5,947 nucleotides of DNA, from assembly GCA_036562565.1 (NCBI GenBank), contig DATCJY010000094.1:1-5947 (forward strand), written 5' to 3'. Below the pieces are notes generated by a model. The model was not told the DNA's origin. It ran no database searches and worked only from the letters and a program-made list of their open reading frames with translations. Positions within the stretch are counted from its first letter, which is position 1. Each line of letters begins with the position of its first letter. Both the position numbers and the translations under genes were made by a program. Source of the stretch: DATCJY01 sp036562565. GTDB taxonomy: Bacteria > Bacteroidota > Bacteroidia > Flavobacteriales_D > Sanyastnellaceae. Of this stretch, positions 1-5,947 are shown in pieces.

Positions 1-1
1 T

Positions 2-3000
2 AACATCCAGCAGGATGAATGGATAGAGGTGATAGAGAAGCGGACGGCTTCATCGAAACTCTTTACGAATGGAAAGGGAGATTTTCAACTCACTCAATGT
101 GCGGGTAATTTGCATTTCATCAATGAACAAGGAGTGTGGGAGGACATTCAACGAGAGGTGTCTTCAATTGACTCTATGGGGCAAGCATTTGGAATTTCCA
201 GATCCGAATTGCCGATTATAATTAATAGCGCCTCGGGTGCTTCGCACATGACTTTTTCTAAATCAGGAGAGCGCATGGTGATGAGCGACACCAAGCTGGA
301 GTTTTGGGATAAGCATGGACAGGTAATCAAGGAATTTAATTCATCCGGTGGTGACACAGAGGTAACCCGCAATGGTGTTAGGCTAAATAATTTTTTTCAA
401 GCTATTGACCGAGTGCAATGGATGGATTATTGGTTTTTACAAACGGATTTTGTCATCCAGCAAAGACCGGATTTGCCTGAGGGGACAAGTGCGCTGGTAT
501 TTAAAGACAAGGTGACATTACCGGCTGGTTGGCAGATACGCAAAGTACAAGGAGAGGACACTGAATTTGGTTGGCGAGGCTCATTGCAAGTAGTGGATAC
601 CGAGGGGAATCAAATGGCGGAACTTTCGGTGCCGATTTATTATGATGCATCCAGGAAGGAAGAAAGAGGTGAACATGAAAGGCATGCTATGCTCGGTAGC
701 TATCGACTCATTGAAATAGATGGTGGTTATGAATTGTGTCTTGTAGTTGATGCAAATTGGTTGCGCTGCCCGGAGTTGATTTATCCTATTACAATTGACC
801 CAACCATCAACAATACTTATGCGAGTATACAAGGATTGCAGGATTACATGAGTCAGTTCAATTCGAATTGTCAAGCTAATCTAAACCTCACACTACCTGC
901 CGGTGGTGCAGTGAGCGTAACCAATTCTAGTATTCAATACTCCATCCGAGCAAAAGGTTTAATTGCCACATATGGTTGGGATGAATATTACGCGGCCGGA
1001 GCGGAACAACGTTCGAGAGTTGGCTGTGGCTCCAACTGGACAGGTGTACAGTATGGTTATGGAGAATCTTATTATCCTCAGAATATTGCCTACAATATCT
1101 CTAACTCAAACATTGCTAATGGATGTTATTCCGGTGGAACGGTGTTGACTTATAAATGGCAAGCTTATCAGACATTCTTTCCAACTTATTGGGGGCCGTA
1201 CATCACAACGCTTAGCGGATGTCAAACGACTTACCATGAACTCCTGGCCAATACATGGAAAGTAACCGTTACATATTCAACAGCTGACATTACCGCTACT
1301 GCATCTCCTCAAAACTTATCGATATGCTCAGGACAACCTGCCGTGATTCAACTTAGTGGAAATCCTTCCAATGTTAGCTTCAGCTGGACGGCTTCCAACA
1401 ATGGAACTTCAGGTGCTCAGAATGGTAATGGCTCGGTGATAAACCAAGTATTATCGACTTCAACCAATGGAACTGCCACTTATACCATCACCCCATCTGC
1501 CAATGGTTGTCAAGGTACACCGATAACAGTAACGGTGAATGTGTCAGCCGCGGTACAATCAACTGTGAATGCGCAGATGTGCCCTGGTAGCACTTATATG
1601 TTTAACGGAAATACATACACTCAACCGGGTACATATCAAGTAACATTGGTTGCAAGCAATGGTTGCGATAGCTTGGTGACCTTGAACCTCACAACAGCCA
1701 ATGCAATTGTTACGCAATTAAATGAAGCCATTTGTCAAGGCTCCAGTTATACAATCGGTAATCAGAGCTTTTCCCAACCGGGCAGCTACTCAGTGTTGCT
1801 TCAGAGCTCATCAGGTTGTGACTCCATTGTTAACTTGCAGCTTTCAATACTTCAGAATTATCAATCTTCTTTTGATGCCTGGATATGCCCCGGGGAAAGC
1901 TTCTCTTTTGGAGGAACTCAATATTCATCAACCGGTCAGCACACACATGTTTTCGTTGCGCAGAATGGTTGTGACTCCACAGTAACGTTGAATCTCTATC
2001 TCTTCCCACAAGCAAATACCAATATTCCTGTAGAGATTTGCAGTGGCTCCTCTTATACCTTCCATGGAACGACTTATAACAGTGCTGGAAGCTATCCGGT
2101 AATTCTTCAAAATCAATACGGCTGCGATTCCATTGTTACGCTACAGTTGACGCTAGCGCCAGTAATTACTTCAACCACACATCATCAAATGTGTGATGGG
2201 GAGAGCTATGAGTTTAATCAAACCATATATACATCTCCGGGAACCTATCAGTCCGCATTGCAAACAGATCAAGGCTGTGACTCAATCGCCATGTTGCAAT
2301 TGACCGTGCATCCTCGTTATGATATTTTTATCAATGATGGATTTTGTCCTTTTGATTCCTACGTATTTCATGGCAATACATATTCGGAACCGGGAGTGTA
2401 TGATATCCATTTGGTATCCAGTAAAGGATGTGATTCAATTGTGCACCTAAACCTGAGTGTACATCCTCTTCCGTTGGTCGATATCGGTGATGAATACAAC
2501 CTTTGTTACGGTCAAAATATTCAACTACAAAACTCCGGAACACAGGGAAGTAACTTGTGGAGTACAGGGAGCACTGATAACAGGATAAGCGTTTCTTCAA
2601 GTGGAGTGTATTGGCTGAAAGTCACTAGTCCGGCAGGTTGTGAGGACATTGATTCTTGTTACGTAACAGTCCGACCATTGCCTCATACTCCTGACTCACT
2701 GGAACATGAATTGTGTACAGGAGAAATACTTGTGCTCAATGCTGCCAATCCGGGAGCTACCTATGCTTGGAATTACTCAGGAAGTACATCACAAGAAGTT
2801 ACGGTTTCATCGCCCGGTTCATATTCTGTCCGGGTCACGAATGCATACGGTTGCAGCCGTCAATTCACGTTCCAAGTTCGCGAAAATTGCGAGTCGGCTA
2901 TCTATGTGCCGAGTGCATTTTCTCCAAATAATGATGGTATCAATGATTATTTCCTTGTGAAAGGAGAAAATATCGTTCGTTTTGAAATGCGTATTTACAA

Positions 3001-3193
3001 TCGTTGGGGAGAAGAAGTCTTTTTCAGTGATGATGTCCAACTAGGGTGGAATGGAAGTGTAAAAGGTGGAGAGTATTATGCACCGGATGGCCTCTACCAA
3101 TGGATTATTAAACTCAAATTTGCCAATGATGGCACTGACCAGCAGCGTTCCGAATGGAAACAATTGCGTGGAGTCGTCCACTTGTTGCGCTAA
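2..3193 (+). CDS. Large secreted repeat protein with C-terminal type IX secretion (gliding-motility-type) sorting domain; 5'-partial
   Basis: Probably a cell-surface or secreted protein exported by the type IX system; its ligand or activity cannot be read. The frame is open to the left edge (upstream codons read NIQQDEWIEVIE), so start and signal peptide lie outside. Residues are numbered from the GTG codon at 29. An N-terminal module (1-262) has a KLFTNGKGDFQL / VWEDI pattern and ends in YPITIDPT (252-259), as in modules of large surface and Rhs/wall-associated-like proteins. Residues 263-417 are Tyr/Trp-rich with Cys 281, 333, 366 and 398, and I do not recognise them. Residues 420-506 are PKD-like (SWTAS ... 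TYTITPSANGC). Six 51-residue Cys-paired modules follow (509-814), then two Ig-like modules (815-884, 885-953). The C-terminal domain (958-1054) carries YVPSAFSPNNDGINDYF, YNRWGE, GWNG and APDGLYQW, the hallmarks of the CHU_C/TIGR04131 sorting domain. No catalytic domain is visible, so adhesin or structural roles are inference. Codon use is mixed, unlike rpsA. Confidence 0.9.
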   Translation, partial: NIQQDEWIEVIEKRTASSKLFTNGKGDFQLTQCAGNLHFINEQGVWEDIQREVSSIDSMGQAFGISRSELPIIINSASGASHMTFSKSGERMVMSDTKLEFWDKHGQVIKEFNSSGGDTEVTRNGVRLNNFFQAIDRVQWMDYWFLQTDFVIQQRPDLPEGTSALVFKDKVTLPAGWQIRKVQGEDTEFGWRGSLQVVDTEGNQMAELSVPIYYDASRKEERGEHERHAMLGSYRLIEIDGGYELCLVVDANWLRCPELIYPITIDPTINNTYASIQGLQDYMSQFNSNCQANLNLTLPAGGAVSVTNSSIQYSIRAKGLIATYGWDEYYAAGAEQRSRVGCGSNWTGVQYGYGESYYPQNIAYNISNSNIANGCYSGGTVLTYKWQAYQTFFPTYWGPYITTLSGCQTTYHELLANTWKVTVTYSTADITATASPQNLSICSGQPAVIQLSGNPSNVSFSWTASNNGTSGAQNGNGSVINQVLSTSTNGTATYTITPSANGCQGTPITVTVNVSAAVQSTVNAQMCPGSTYMFNGNTYTQPGTYQVTLVASNGCDSLVTLNLTTANAIVTQLNEAICQGSSYTIGNQSFSQPGSYSVLLQSSSGCDSIVNLQLSILQNYQSSFDAWICPGESFSFGGTQYSSTGQHTHVFVAQNGCDSTVTLNLYLFPQANTNIPVEICSGSSYTFHGTTYNSAGSYPVILQNQYGCDSIVTLQLTLAPVITSTTHHQMCDGESYEFNQTIYTSPGTYQSALQTDQGCDSIAMLQLTVHPRYDIFINDGFCPFDSYVFHGNTYSEPGVYDIHLVSSKGCDSIVHLNLSVHPLPLVDIGDEYNLCYGQNIQLQNSGTQGSNLWSTGSTDNRISVSSSGVYWLKVTSPAGCEDIDSCYVTVRPLPHTPDSLEHELCTGEILVLNAANPGATYAWNYSGSTSQEVTVSSPGSYSVRVTNAYGCSRQFTFQVRENCESAIYVPSAFSPNNDGINDYFLVKGENIVRFEMRIYNRWGEEVFFSDDVQLGWNGSVKGGEYYAPDGLYQWIIKLKFANDGTDQQRSEWKQLRGVVHLLR
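1553..2470 (+). repeat. Six tandem 153-bp units encoding 51-residue Cys-paired modules
   Basis: Units at 1553-1705, 1706-1858, 1859-2011, 2012-2164, 2165-2317 and 2318-2470 each encode exactly 51 residues without any indel. The first Cys of each module is at residue 518, 569, 620, 671, 722 and 773 (numbered from the codon at 29). The second, in a GCDS motif, is always 28 residues later (546, 597, 648, 699, 750, 801). The pattern is C-x-G-x-[ST]-[YF]-x-[FI]-x(2)-x(2)-[YF]-x(3)-G-x(11)-G-C-D-S-x-[VA]-x-L-x-L. The sixth module has CPF in place of CxG. Each is probably a small beta-sandwich; a disulfide within each unit is an inference from the constant spacing. At DNA level the copies have diverged widely, so this is an old protein-level repeat, not a recent duplication. 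Confidence 0.9.
2900..3190 (+). other. C-terminal type IX secretion sorting domain (CHU_C / TIGR04131-like) of the large surface protein
   Basis: This segment encodes the last 97 residues of the protein. It carries the conserved opening PSAFSPNNDGINDYF, the central F-x-M-x-IYNRWGE-x-VF stretch, GWNG, and a final APDGLYQWII-x-LK strand. Known role: domains of this kind direct substrates, already moved across the inner membrane by Sec, through the outer-membrane type IX translocon, as in gliding-motility-associated proteins. The domain is complete and ends 11 residues after a QQRSEWKQ segment, so the 3' end of the gene is intact. Confidence 0.9.
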
Positions 3194-3238
3194 GCATTTC
3201 AAACTCAGCGGTTGGAGGCAAAGTTTTTTTTACAGAAA

Positions 3239-3271
3239 TTGCACAAACTCCGGCAAAGGTCTCTATATTTG
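3239..3271 (+). promoter_or_regulatory. Bacteroidota-type promoter for rpsA (TTG, 22-nt spacer, TATATTTG)
   Basis: TATATTTG at 3264-3271 is an exact match to the Bacteroidota -7 consensus TAnnTTTG. A TTG at 3239-3241, 22 nt upstream, fits the -33 element at the usual spacing. Transcription would begin near 3277, giving a leader of about 160 nt before the rpsA ATG. The promoter begins 45 bp after the stop codon of the surface-protein gene, so rpsA is probably transcribed independently. Start site and strength are inferred from the consensus only. Confidence 0.7.
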
Positions 3272-3277
3272 CGCCCC

Positions 3278-3438
3278 CGCTTTAGAAACGGGTAAAATGT
3301 TGAAATACAGTGGCGCAACGTCCGGCTGCTGTAACCGAATGAAAAATGAATGTAAAACCTCTTCTGTTTTACGGGGCGTACTCCGGTTTTAACACACCTT
3401 GGAGTGAAGCAGAATACAAATTTTAAAACGCCAACATA
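3278..3438 (+). promoter_or_regulatory. Long rpsA leader with hairpin (3352-3372)
   Basis: The inferred 5' untranslated region of rpsA contains an inverted repeat, GTAAAAC (3352-3358) and GTTTTAC (3366-3372), around a 7-nt pyrimidine-rich loop CTCTTCT. A flanking T3351/G3373 wobble pair could extend it. AACCG (3333-3337) and CGGTT (3384-3388) could form an outer stem enclosing it. The hairpin is not followed by a T-run, so it does not look like a terminator. No Shine-Dalgarno lies near the ATG. The bases before the start are A-rich, with A at -3, -6, -12 and -13, as is common for Bacteroidota starts. In E. coli, S1 represses translation of its own mRNA through a structured leader; a similar role here is inference. 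Confidence 0.45.
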
Positions 3439-5397
3439 ATGGCTGAATCTAAAAGAGTAAAGGCTGAAGAAGCCGATTTGACAAATGCAAAACTTGATTT
3501 GAATGCAGAAGGAACTGCTACATCAAAGAAAGTTGCAGAACATCACGATGAAGATGGACATGATGAACCATTGGAAATCTTCAGTACAGCTGATGACCAA
3601 GCTTATCTAAACGAAAAAGGTGAGTTCAACTGGGAAGCCTATGAAAGCATGGGCGGCTACTCCAATGAGGAGCGCGCGAAGCTTGACTCACGCTATGAGG
3701 AAACCCTTTCTGTAATCAAAGAAAGAGAAGTTGTAGAAGGAACTGTTGTTGCTATCAACAAACGTGAAGTGGTAGTAAACATTGGCTACAAATCAGAAGG
3801 TGTTATTCCTGCTAGTGAATTCCGTTATAACCCTGATTTGAAAGTGGGTGACAAAGTTCCTGTATTCGTGGAACAAGCGGAAGACAAGAACGGTCAATTG
3901 AATGTTTCTCATAAAACTGCACGCGTATTCAGCGCTTGGGGTAATGTGAACAGAGCGTTGGAAAGCGGTGAAATCATTAAAGGTGAGGTGAAGAGCCGCA
4001 CTAAAGGTGGTCTTATTGTGGATGTATTCGGTATCGAAGCATTCCTTCCAGGTTCTCAAATTGACGTTAAGCCAATCCGTGATTATGACCAATACGTTGG
4101 TAAACTCATGGAGTTGAAAGTGGTTAAAATCAATAACGAGTTCAAGAACGTTGTAGTATCACACAAAGCGCTTATCGAAGCTGAGCTTGAAGAGCAGAAG
4201 AAAGTGATCATGAGCGGTCTTGAAAAAGGTCAAGTACTCGAAGGTATCGTTAAGAACATCACTTCTTATGGTGTATTCGTTGACTTGGGTGGTGTTGATG
4301 GTCTTATCCACATCACTGACCTTTCTTGGGGTCGCGTAACTCATCCGGAAGAATTGGTTCAACTTGATTCTAAAATCAACGTTGTTATCCTTGACTTCGA
4401 TGATGATAAGAAACGCATCGCTCTTGGTATGAAACAATTGACTCCGCACCCATGGGATGCTTTGGAAGGTCAATTTGTTGAAGGTCAAAAAATCAAAGGA
4501 AAAGTTGTTGTTCTTGCTGACTACGGTGCATTCGTGGAGATTGCTCCTGGTGTAGAAGGCTTGATCCACGTGTCTGAAATGTCTTGGAGCACACACCTTC
4601 GCTCAGCTCAAGATTTCTTGAAAGTGGGTGATGAAGTTGAATGTGTTATCCTCAGCGTAGACAAAGAAGAGCGTAAGCTTTCTTTGGGTATGAAGCAATT
4701 GACTCCAGACCCATGGGAAAACATCGAAGCTCGCTTCCCGGTGAACAGCAAACACAAAGCAAAAGTTCGTGCGTTCACAACATTCGGAGTATTCTGCGAA
4801 TTGGAAGAAGGTATCGATGGTCTTATCCACATCAGCGACCTTTCTTGGAGCAAGAAAATCAAGCACCCAAGCGAATTCACTTCTATCGGTGAAGAGCTTG
4901 AAGTGGTAGTTCTTGAGTTGGATAAAGAAAACCGCAGAATCAGCCTCGGTCACAAACAAGTGGAAGAAAACCCATGGGATGTGTTCGAGACTGTATTCGT
5001 TGAAGGTTCTGTTCACCAAGGTACCATCGTGAAGAAAGAAGGTAGCCACTCTATTGTTGCTCTTCCATACGGTCTTGAAGGTTTTGTATCTAACAAAAAC
5101 TTGAAGAAAGAAGACGGTTCAACTGCTAAAGTTGATGAAACCCTTGACTTCGTAGTATTGGAGTTCAACAAAAACCTTCGCAAAATCACTGTGAGCCACA
5201 CTGCTACTTTCAAACCGGAAGAAGCAGCTGCAGAAACTGCTAAGAAGCCAAGAGGTAAAAAATCAGGTAGCTCTGATGCAGATTCTCAAGCAGTGAAAGC
5301 AATCAACAGCCAAGTAGAAAAATCTACTTTGGGTGACTTGAGCGCGCTAGCTGATCTTAAAGAAAAGTTGGATGGTGAACAAAAGTCTGAGAAATAA
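3439..5397 (+). CDS. rpsA: 30S ribosomal protein S1
   Basis: Small-subunit ribosomal protein that binds mRNA and helps place it on the 30S subunit. The 652-residue protein carries six S1 (OB-fold) motifs at about 96-160, 178-245, 263-335, 348-422, 435-507 and 522-590. Motifs 3-5 are the most canonical: YGVFVDLGGVDGLIHITDLSW, YGAFVEIAPGVEGLIHVSEMSW and FGVFCELEEGIDGLIHISDLSW, each ending in a [KR]-[IL]-[AS]-LG-x-KQ strand. Motif 6 is degenerate. An acidic extension of about 95 residues, with a His/Asp/Glu-rich patch at 33-43, precedes motif 1, and a Lys/Ala/Ser-rich tail follows motif 6. The length exceeds the 557 residues of E. coli S1, mainly because of this extension. The start is fixed by an in-frame TAA at 3424-3426 with no other start codon after it. 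There is no Shine-Dalgarno. Codon use is strongly biased (GAA, AAA, GGT, CTT), fitting high expression. The gene appears monocistronic between its own promoter and terminator. Confidence 0.97.
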   Translation: MAESKRVKAEEADLTNAKLDLNAEGTATSKKVAEHHDEDGHDEPLEIFSTADDQAYLNEKGEFNWEAYESMGGYSNEERAKLDSRYEETLSVIKEREVVEGTVVAINKREVVVNIGYKSEGVIPASEFRYNPDLKVGDKVPVFVEQAEDKNGQLNVSHKTARVFSAWGNVNRALESGEIIKGEVKSRTKGGLIVDVFGIEAFLPGSQIDVKPIRDYDQYVGKLMELKVVKINNEFKNVVVSHKALIEAELEEQKKVIMSGLEKGQVLEGIVKNITSYGVFVDLGGVDGLIHITDLSWGRVTHPEELVQLDSKINVVILDFDDDKKRIALGMKQLTPHPWDALEGQFVEGQKIKGKVVVLADYGAFVEIAPGVEGLIHVSEMSWSTHLRSAQDFLKVGDEVECVILSVDKEERKLSLGMKQLTPDPWENIEARFPVNSKHKAKVRAFTTFGVFCELEEGIDGLIHISDLSWSKKIKHPSEFTSIGEELEVVVLELDKENRRISLGHKQVEENPWDVFETVFVEGSVHQGTIVKKEGSHSIVALPYGLEGFVSNKNLKKEDGSTAKVDETLDFVVLEFNKNLRKITVSHTATFKPEEAAAETAKKPRGKKSGSSDADSQAVKAINSQVEKSTLGDLSALADLKEKLDGEQKSEK

Positions 5398-5433
5398 TCC
5401 AACAGACTCTGTGTAAATCATCTTGATGAAAAT

Positions 5434-5463
5434 AAAAAGGCCGAACAATTGTTCGGCCTTTTT
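5434..5463 (+). terminator. Intrinsic terminator of rpsA; perfect 30-bp palindrome, likely bidirectional
   Basis: Positions 5434-5463 form an uninterrupted palindrome with half-site AAAAAGGCCGAACAA. The RNA would fold into a stem with a GGCCGAAC core closing a short AATT loop, flanked by A5 on the left and T5 on the right. It begins 36 nt after the rpsA stop codon. Because the A and T tracts are symmetric, it should also work on the minus strand. Confidence 0.93.
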
Positions 5464-5530
5464 GCTTCTATATATTTCATAGTTTTTTCTCTTTAAGAGA
5501 GCTTCATCCAATCCAATTGCCCGAGCAATA

Positions 5531-5558
5531 AAAAAAGGCCTGTTCTCAGGCCTTTTTT
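5531..5558 (-). terminator. Intrinsic terminator of the convergent FKBP gene; also usable on the plus strand
   Basis: AAAAAAGGCCTG (5531-5542) and CAGGCCTTTTTT (5547-5558) form a perfect 12-bp stem around the 4-nt loop TTCT. On the minus strand the stem ends in a T-run (complement of 5530-5536) and lies 16 nt past the stop codon of the isomerase gene, which it most likely serves. The six T residues on the plus strand allow it to act as a backup for rpsA read-through. The 67 bases between the two terminators are AT-rich, and I see no gene or clear site there. Confidence 0.9.
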
Positions 5559-5574
5559 CATGATAAGAGGAATA

Positions 5575-5947
5575 TTATTCTGTAGGATTAATGTCCAACA
5601 ATTCAACTTCGAAAATCAAAGTAGAATAGGGCTTGATGCTGCCCATAGATCGAGGGCCGTAAGCCAAGTTTTCAGGAACATAGAGTATGTATTTACTGCC
5701 TTTGGACATCAGCTGTAAACCTTCTGTCCAACCTGGAATCACTTGGTTCAATGGAAAGCGAATAGGTTCACCTCTTTCTACTGAACTATCGAAAACGGTA
5801 CCGTCAATCAAGGTTCCGTGGTAGTGTACTTCAACGATATCCGTAGCGGCCGGTTTGGGACCGTTACCTTCATGAATCACTTTGTATTGCAATCCGGAAG
5901 GAGTTGTCTGCACACCGTCTTTCATTTTGTTTTCTTCCAGAAATCTT
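5575..5947 (-). CDS. FKBP-type peptidyl-prolyl cis-trans isomerase; 5'-partial
   Basis: Catalyses cis-trans isomerisation of prolyl bonds, assisting protein folding. Numbering from the Met codon at 5925-5923, the C-terminal FKBP domain (about 10-112) keeps the usual active-site residues: Y35 (HYHG), F45-D46 (VFDSS), F57, V62-I63 and W66 (VIPGW), Y89 (AYG) and F105 (LIFEVELL). It is therefore probably active and able to bind FK506-type ligands. That Met is probably not the start. The frame stays open to the edge with RFLEENK just before it, and FLEENK-x-x-x-GV-x-T-x-x-SGLQYKV is the normal junction between an N-terminal helical region and the FKBP domain in Mip/FklB/FkpA-like proteins. The missing part may hold a dimerisation domain and perhaps a signal peptide or lipobox, so cytoplasmic versus periplasmic location is open. 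The gene is convergent with rpsA and ends 16 nt before its own terminator. The protein ends shortly after the fold (DINPTE). Confidence 0.93.
   Translation of the reverse strand, partial: RFLEENKMKDGVQTTPSGLQYKVIHEGNGPKPAATDIVEVHYHGTLIDGTVFDSSVERGEPIRFPLNQVIPGWTEGLQLMSKGSKYILYVPENLAYGPRSMGSIKPYSTLIFEVELLDINPTE

Noticed and set aside
1553..2470. 153-bp periodicity considered as a CRISPR or satellite-type DNA repeat
   Set aside because: The periodicity exists at protein level. The DNA units are diverged throughout, with no conserved short repeat and unique spacer pattern.
2331..2600. Minus-strand open frame inside the surface-protein gene
   Set aside because: It lies entirely within a well-supported repeat and Ig-like coding region, and the translation has no recognisable features.
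3184..3231. Possible terminator after the surface-protein gene, with eight T residues at 3224-3231
   Set aside because: The only stem I can find upstream is a 4-bp CGCT/AGCG pairing that overlaps the stop codon and sits about 17 nt from the T-run, which is too weak to call.
3066..3392. A 108-codon plus-strand frame crossing the end of the surface-protein gene
   Set aside because: Its first 125 bases overlap the conserved sorting domain in another frame. Only the part from 3297 could be translated from the rpsA promoter, and it is reported separately as a speculative upstream ORF.
4159..5049. Long minus-strand open frames opposite rpsA (4159-4596 and 4603-5049)
   Set aside because: They mirror the strongly codon-biased rpsA frame, their translations show no domain character, and no promoter or RBS supports them.
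5488..5500. TCTC...GAGA inverted repeat between the two terminators
   Set aside because: A 4-bp stem in AT-rich sequence with no associated gene or T-run is expected by chance.

Overview
The window suggests a member of the Bacteroidota. The left gene ends in a type IX secretion (gliding-motility-associated, CHU_C-like) sorting domain. The one recognisable promoter has the Bacteroidota form TTG...TAnnTTTG. The ribosomal protein gene starts without a Shine-Dalgarno sequence, and its protein has the long N-terminal extension seen in S1 of this phylum. I cannot resolve the order or genus.

Layout, left to right. (1) From the left edge to 3193 (+) lies the 3' part of a gene for a very large, secreted, multidomain surface protein. 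Its order is an N-terminal module ending in a YPITIDPT motif, an aromatic-rich Cys-containing domain I do not recognise, a PKD-like domain, six tandem modules of exactly 51 residues, two Ig-like modules, and the C-terminal sorting domain. (2) 3194-3438 is a 245-bp intergenic region with a good promoter (3239-3271), then a leader of about 160 nt holding a clean hairpin and a possible 31-codon upstream ORF. (3) 3439-5397 (+) is rpsA, ribosomal protein S1 with six S1 motifs. (4) 5398-5574 separates two convergent genes and holds two strong hairpin terminators, one adjacent to each gene. (5) 5575 to the right edge (-) is the 3' part of an FKBP-type peptidyl-prolyl isomerase gene.

Both edge genes are cut by the window. 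The GTG at 29 and the minus-strand ATG at 5925 are codons inside longer open frames and should not be read as starts. The three genes do not form one operon: rpsA has its own promoter and terminator, and the isomerase gene faces it. I see no mobile element, CRISPR array, tRNA or rRNA. Nothing here clearly amounts to a new biological system. The most interesting points are the strictly periodic Cys-paired repeat array in the surface protein, the unrecognised aromatic domain before it, and the structured rpsA leader.
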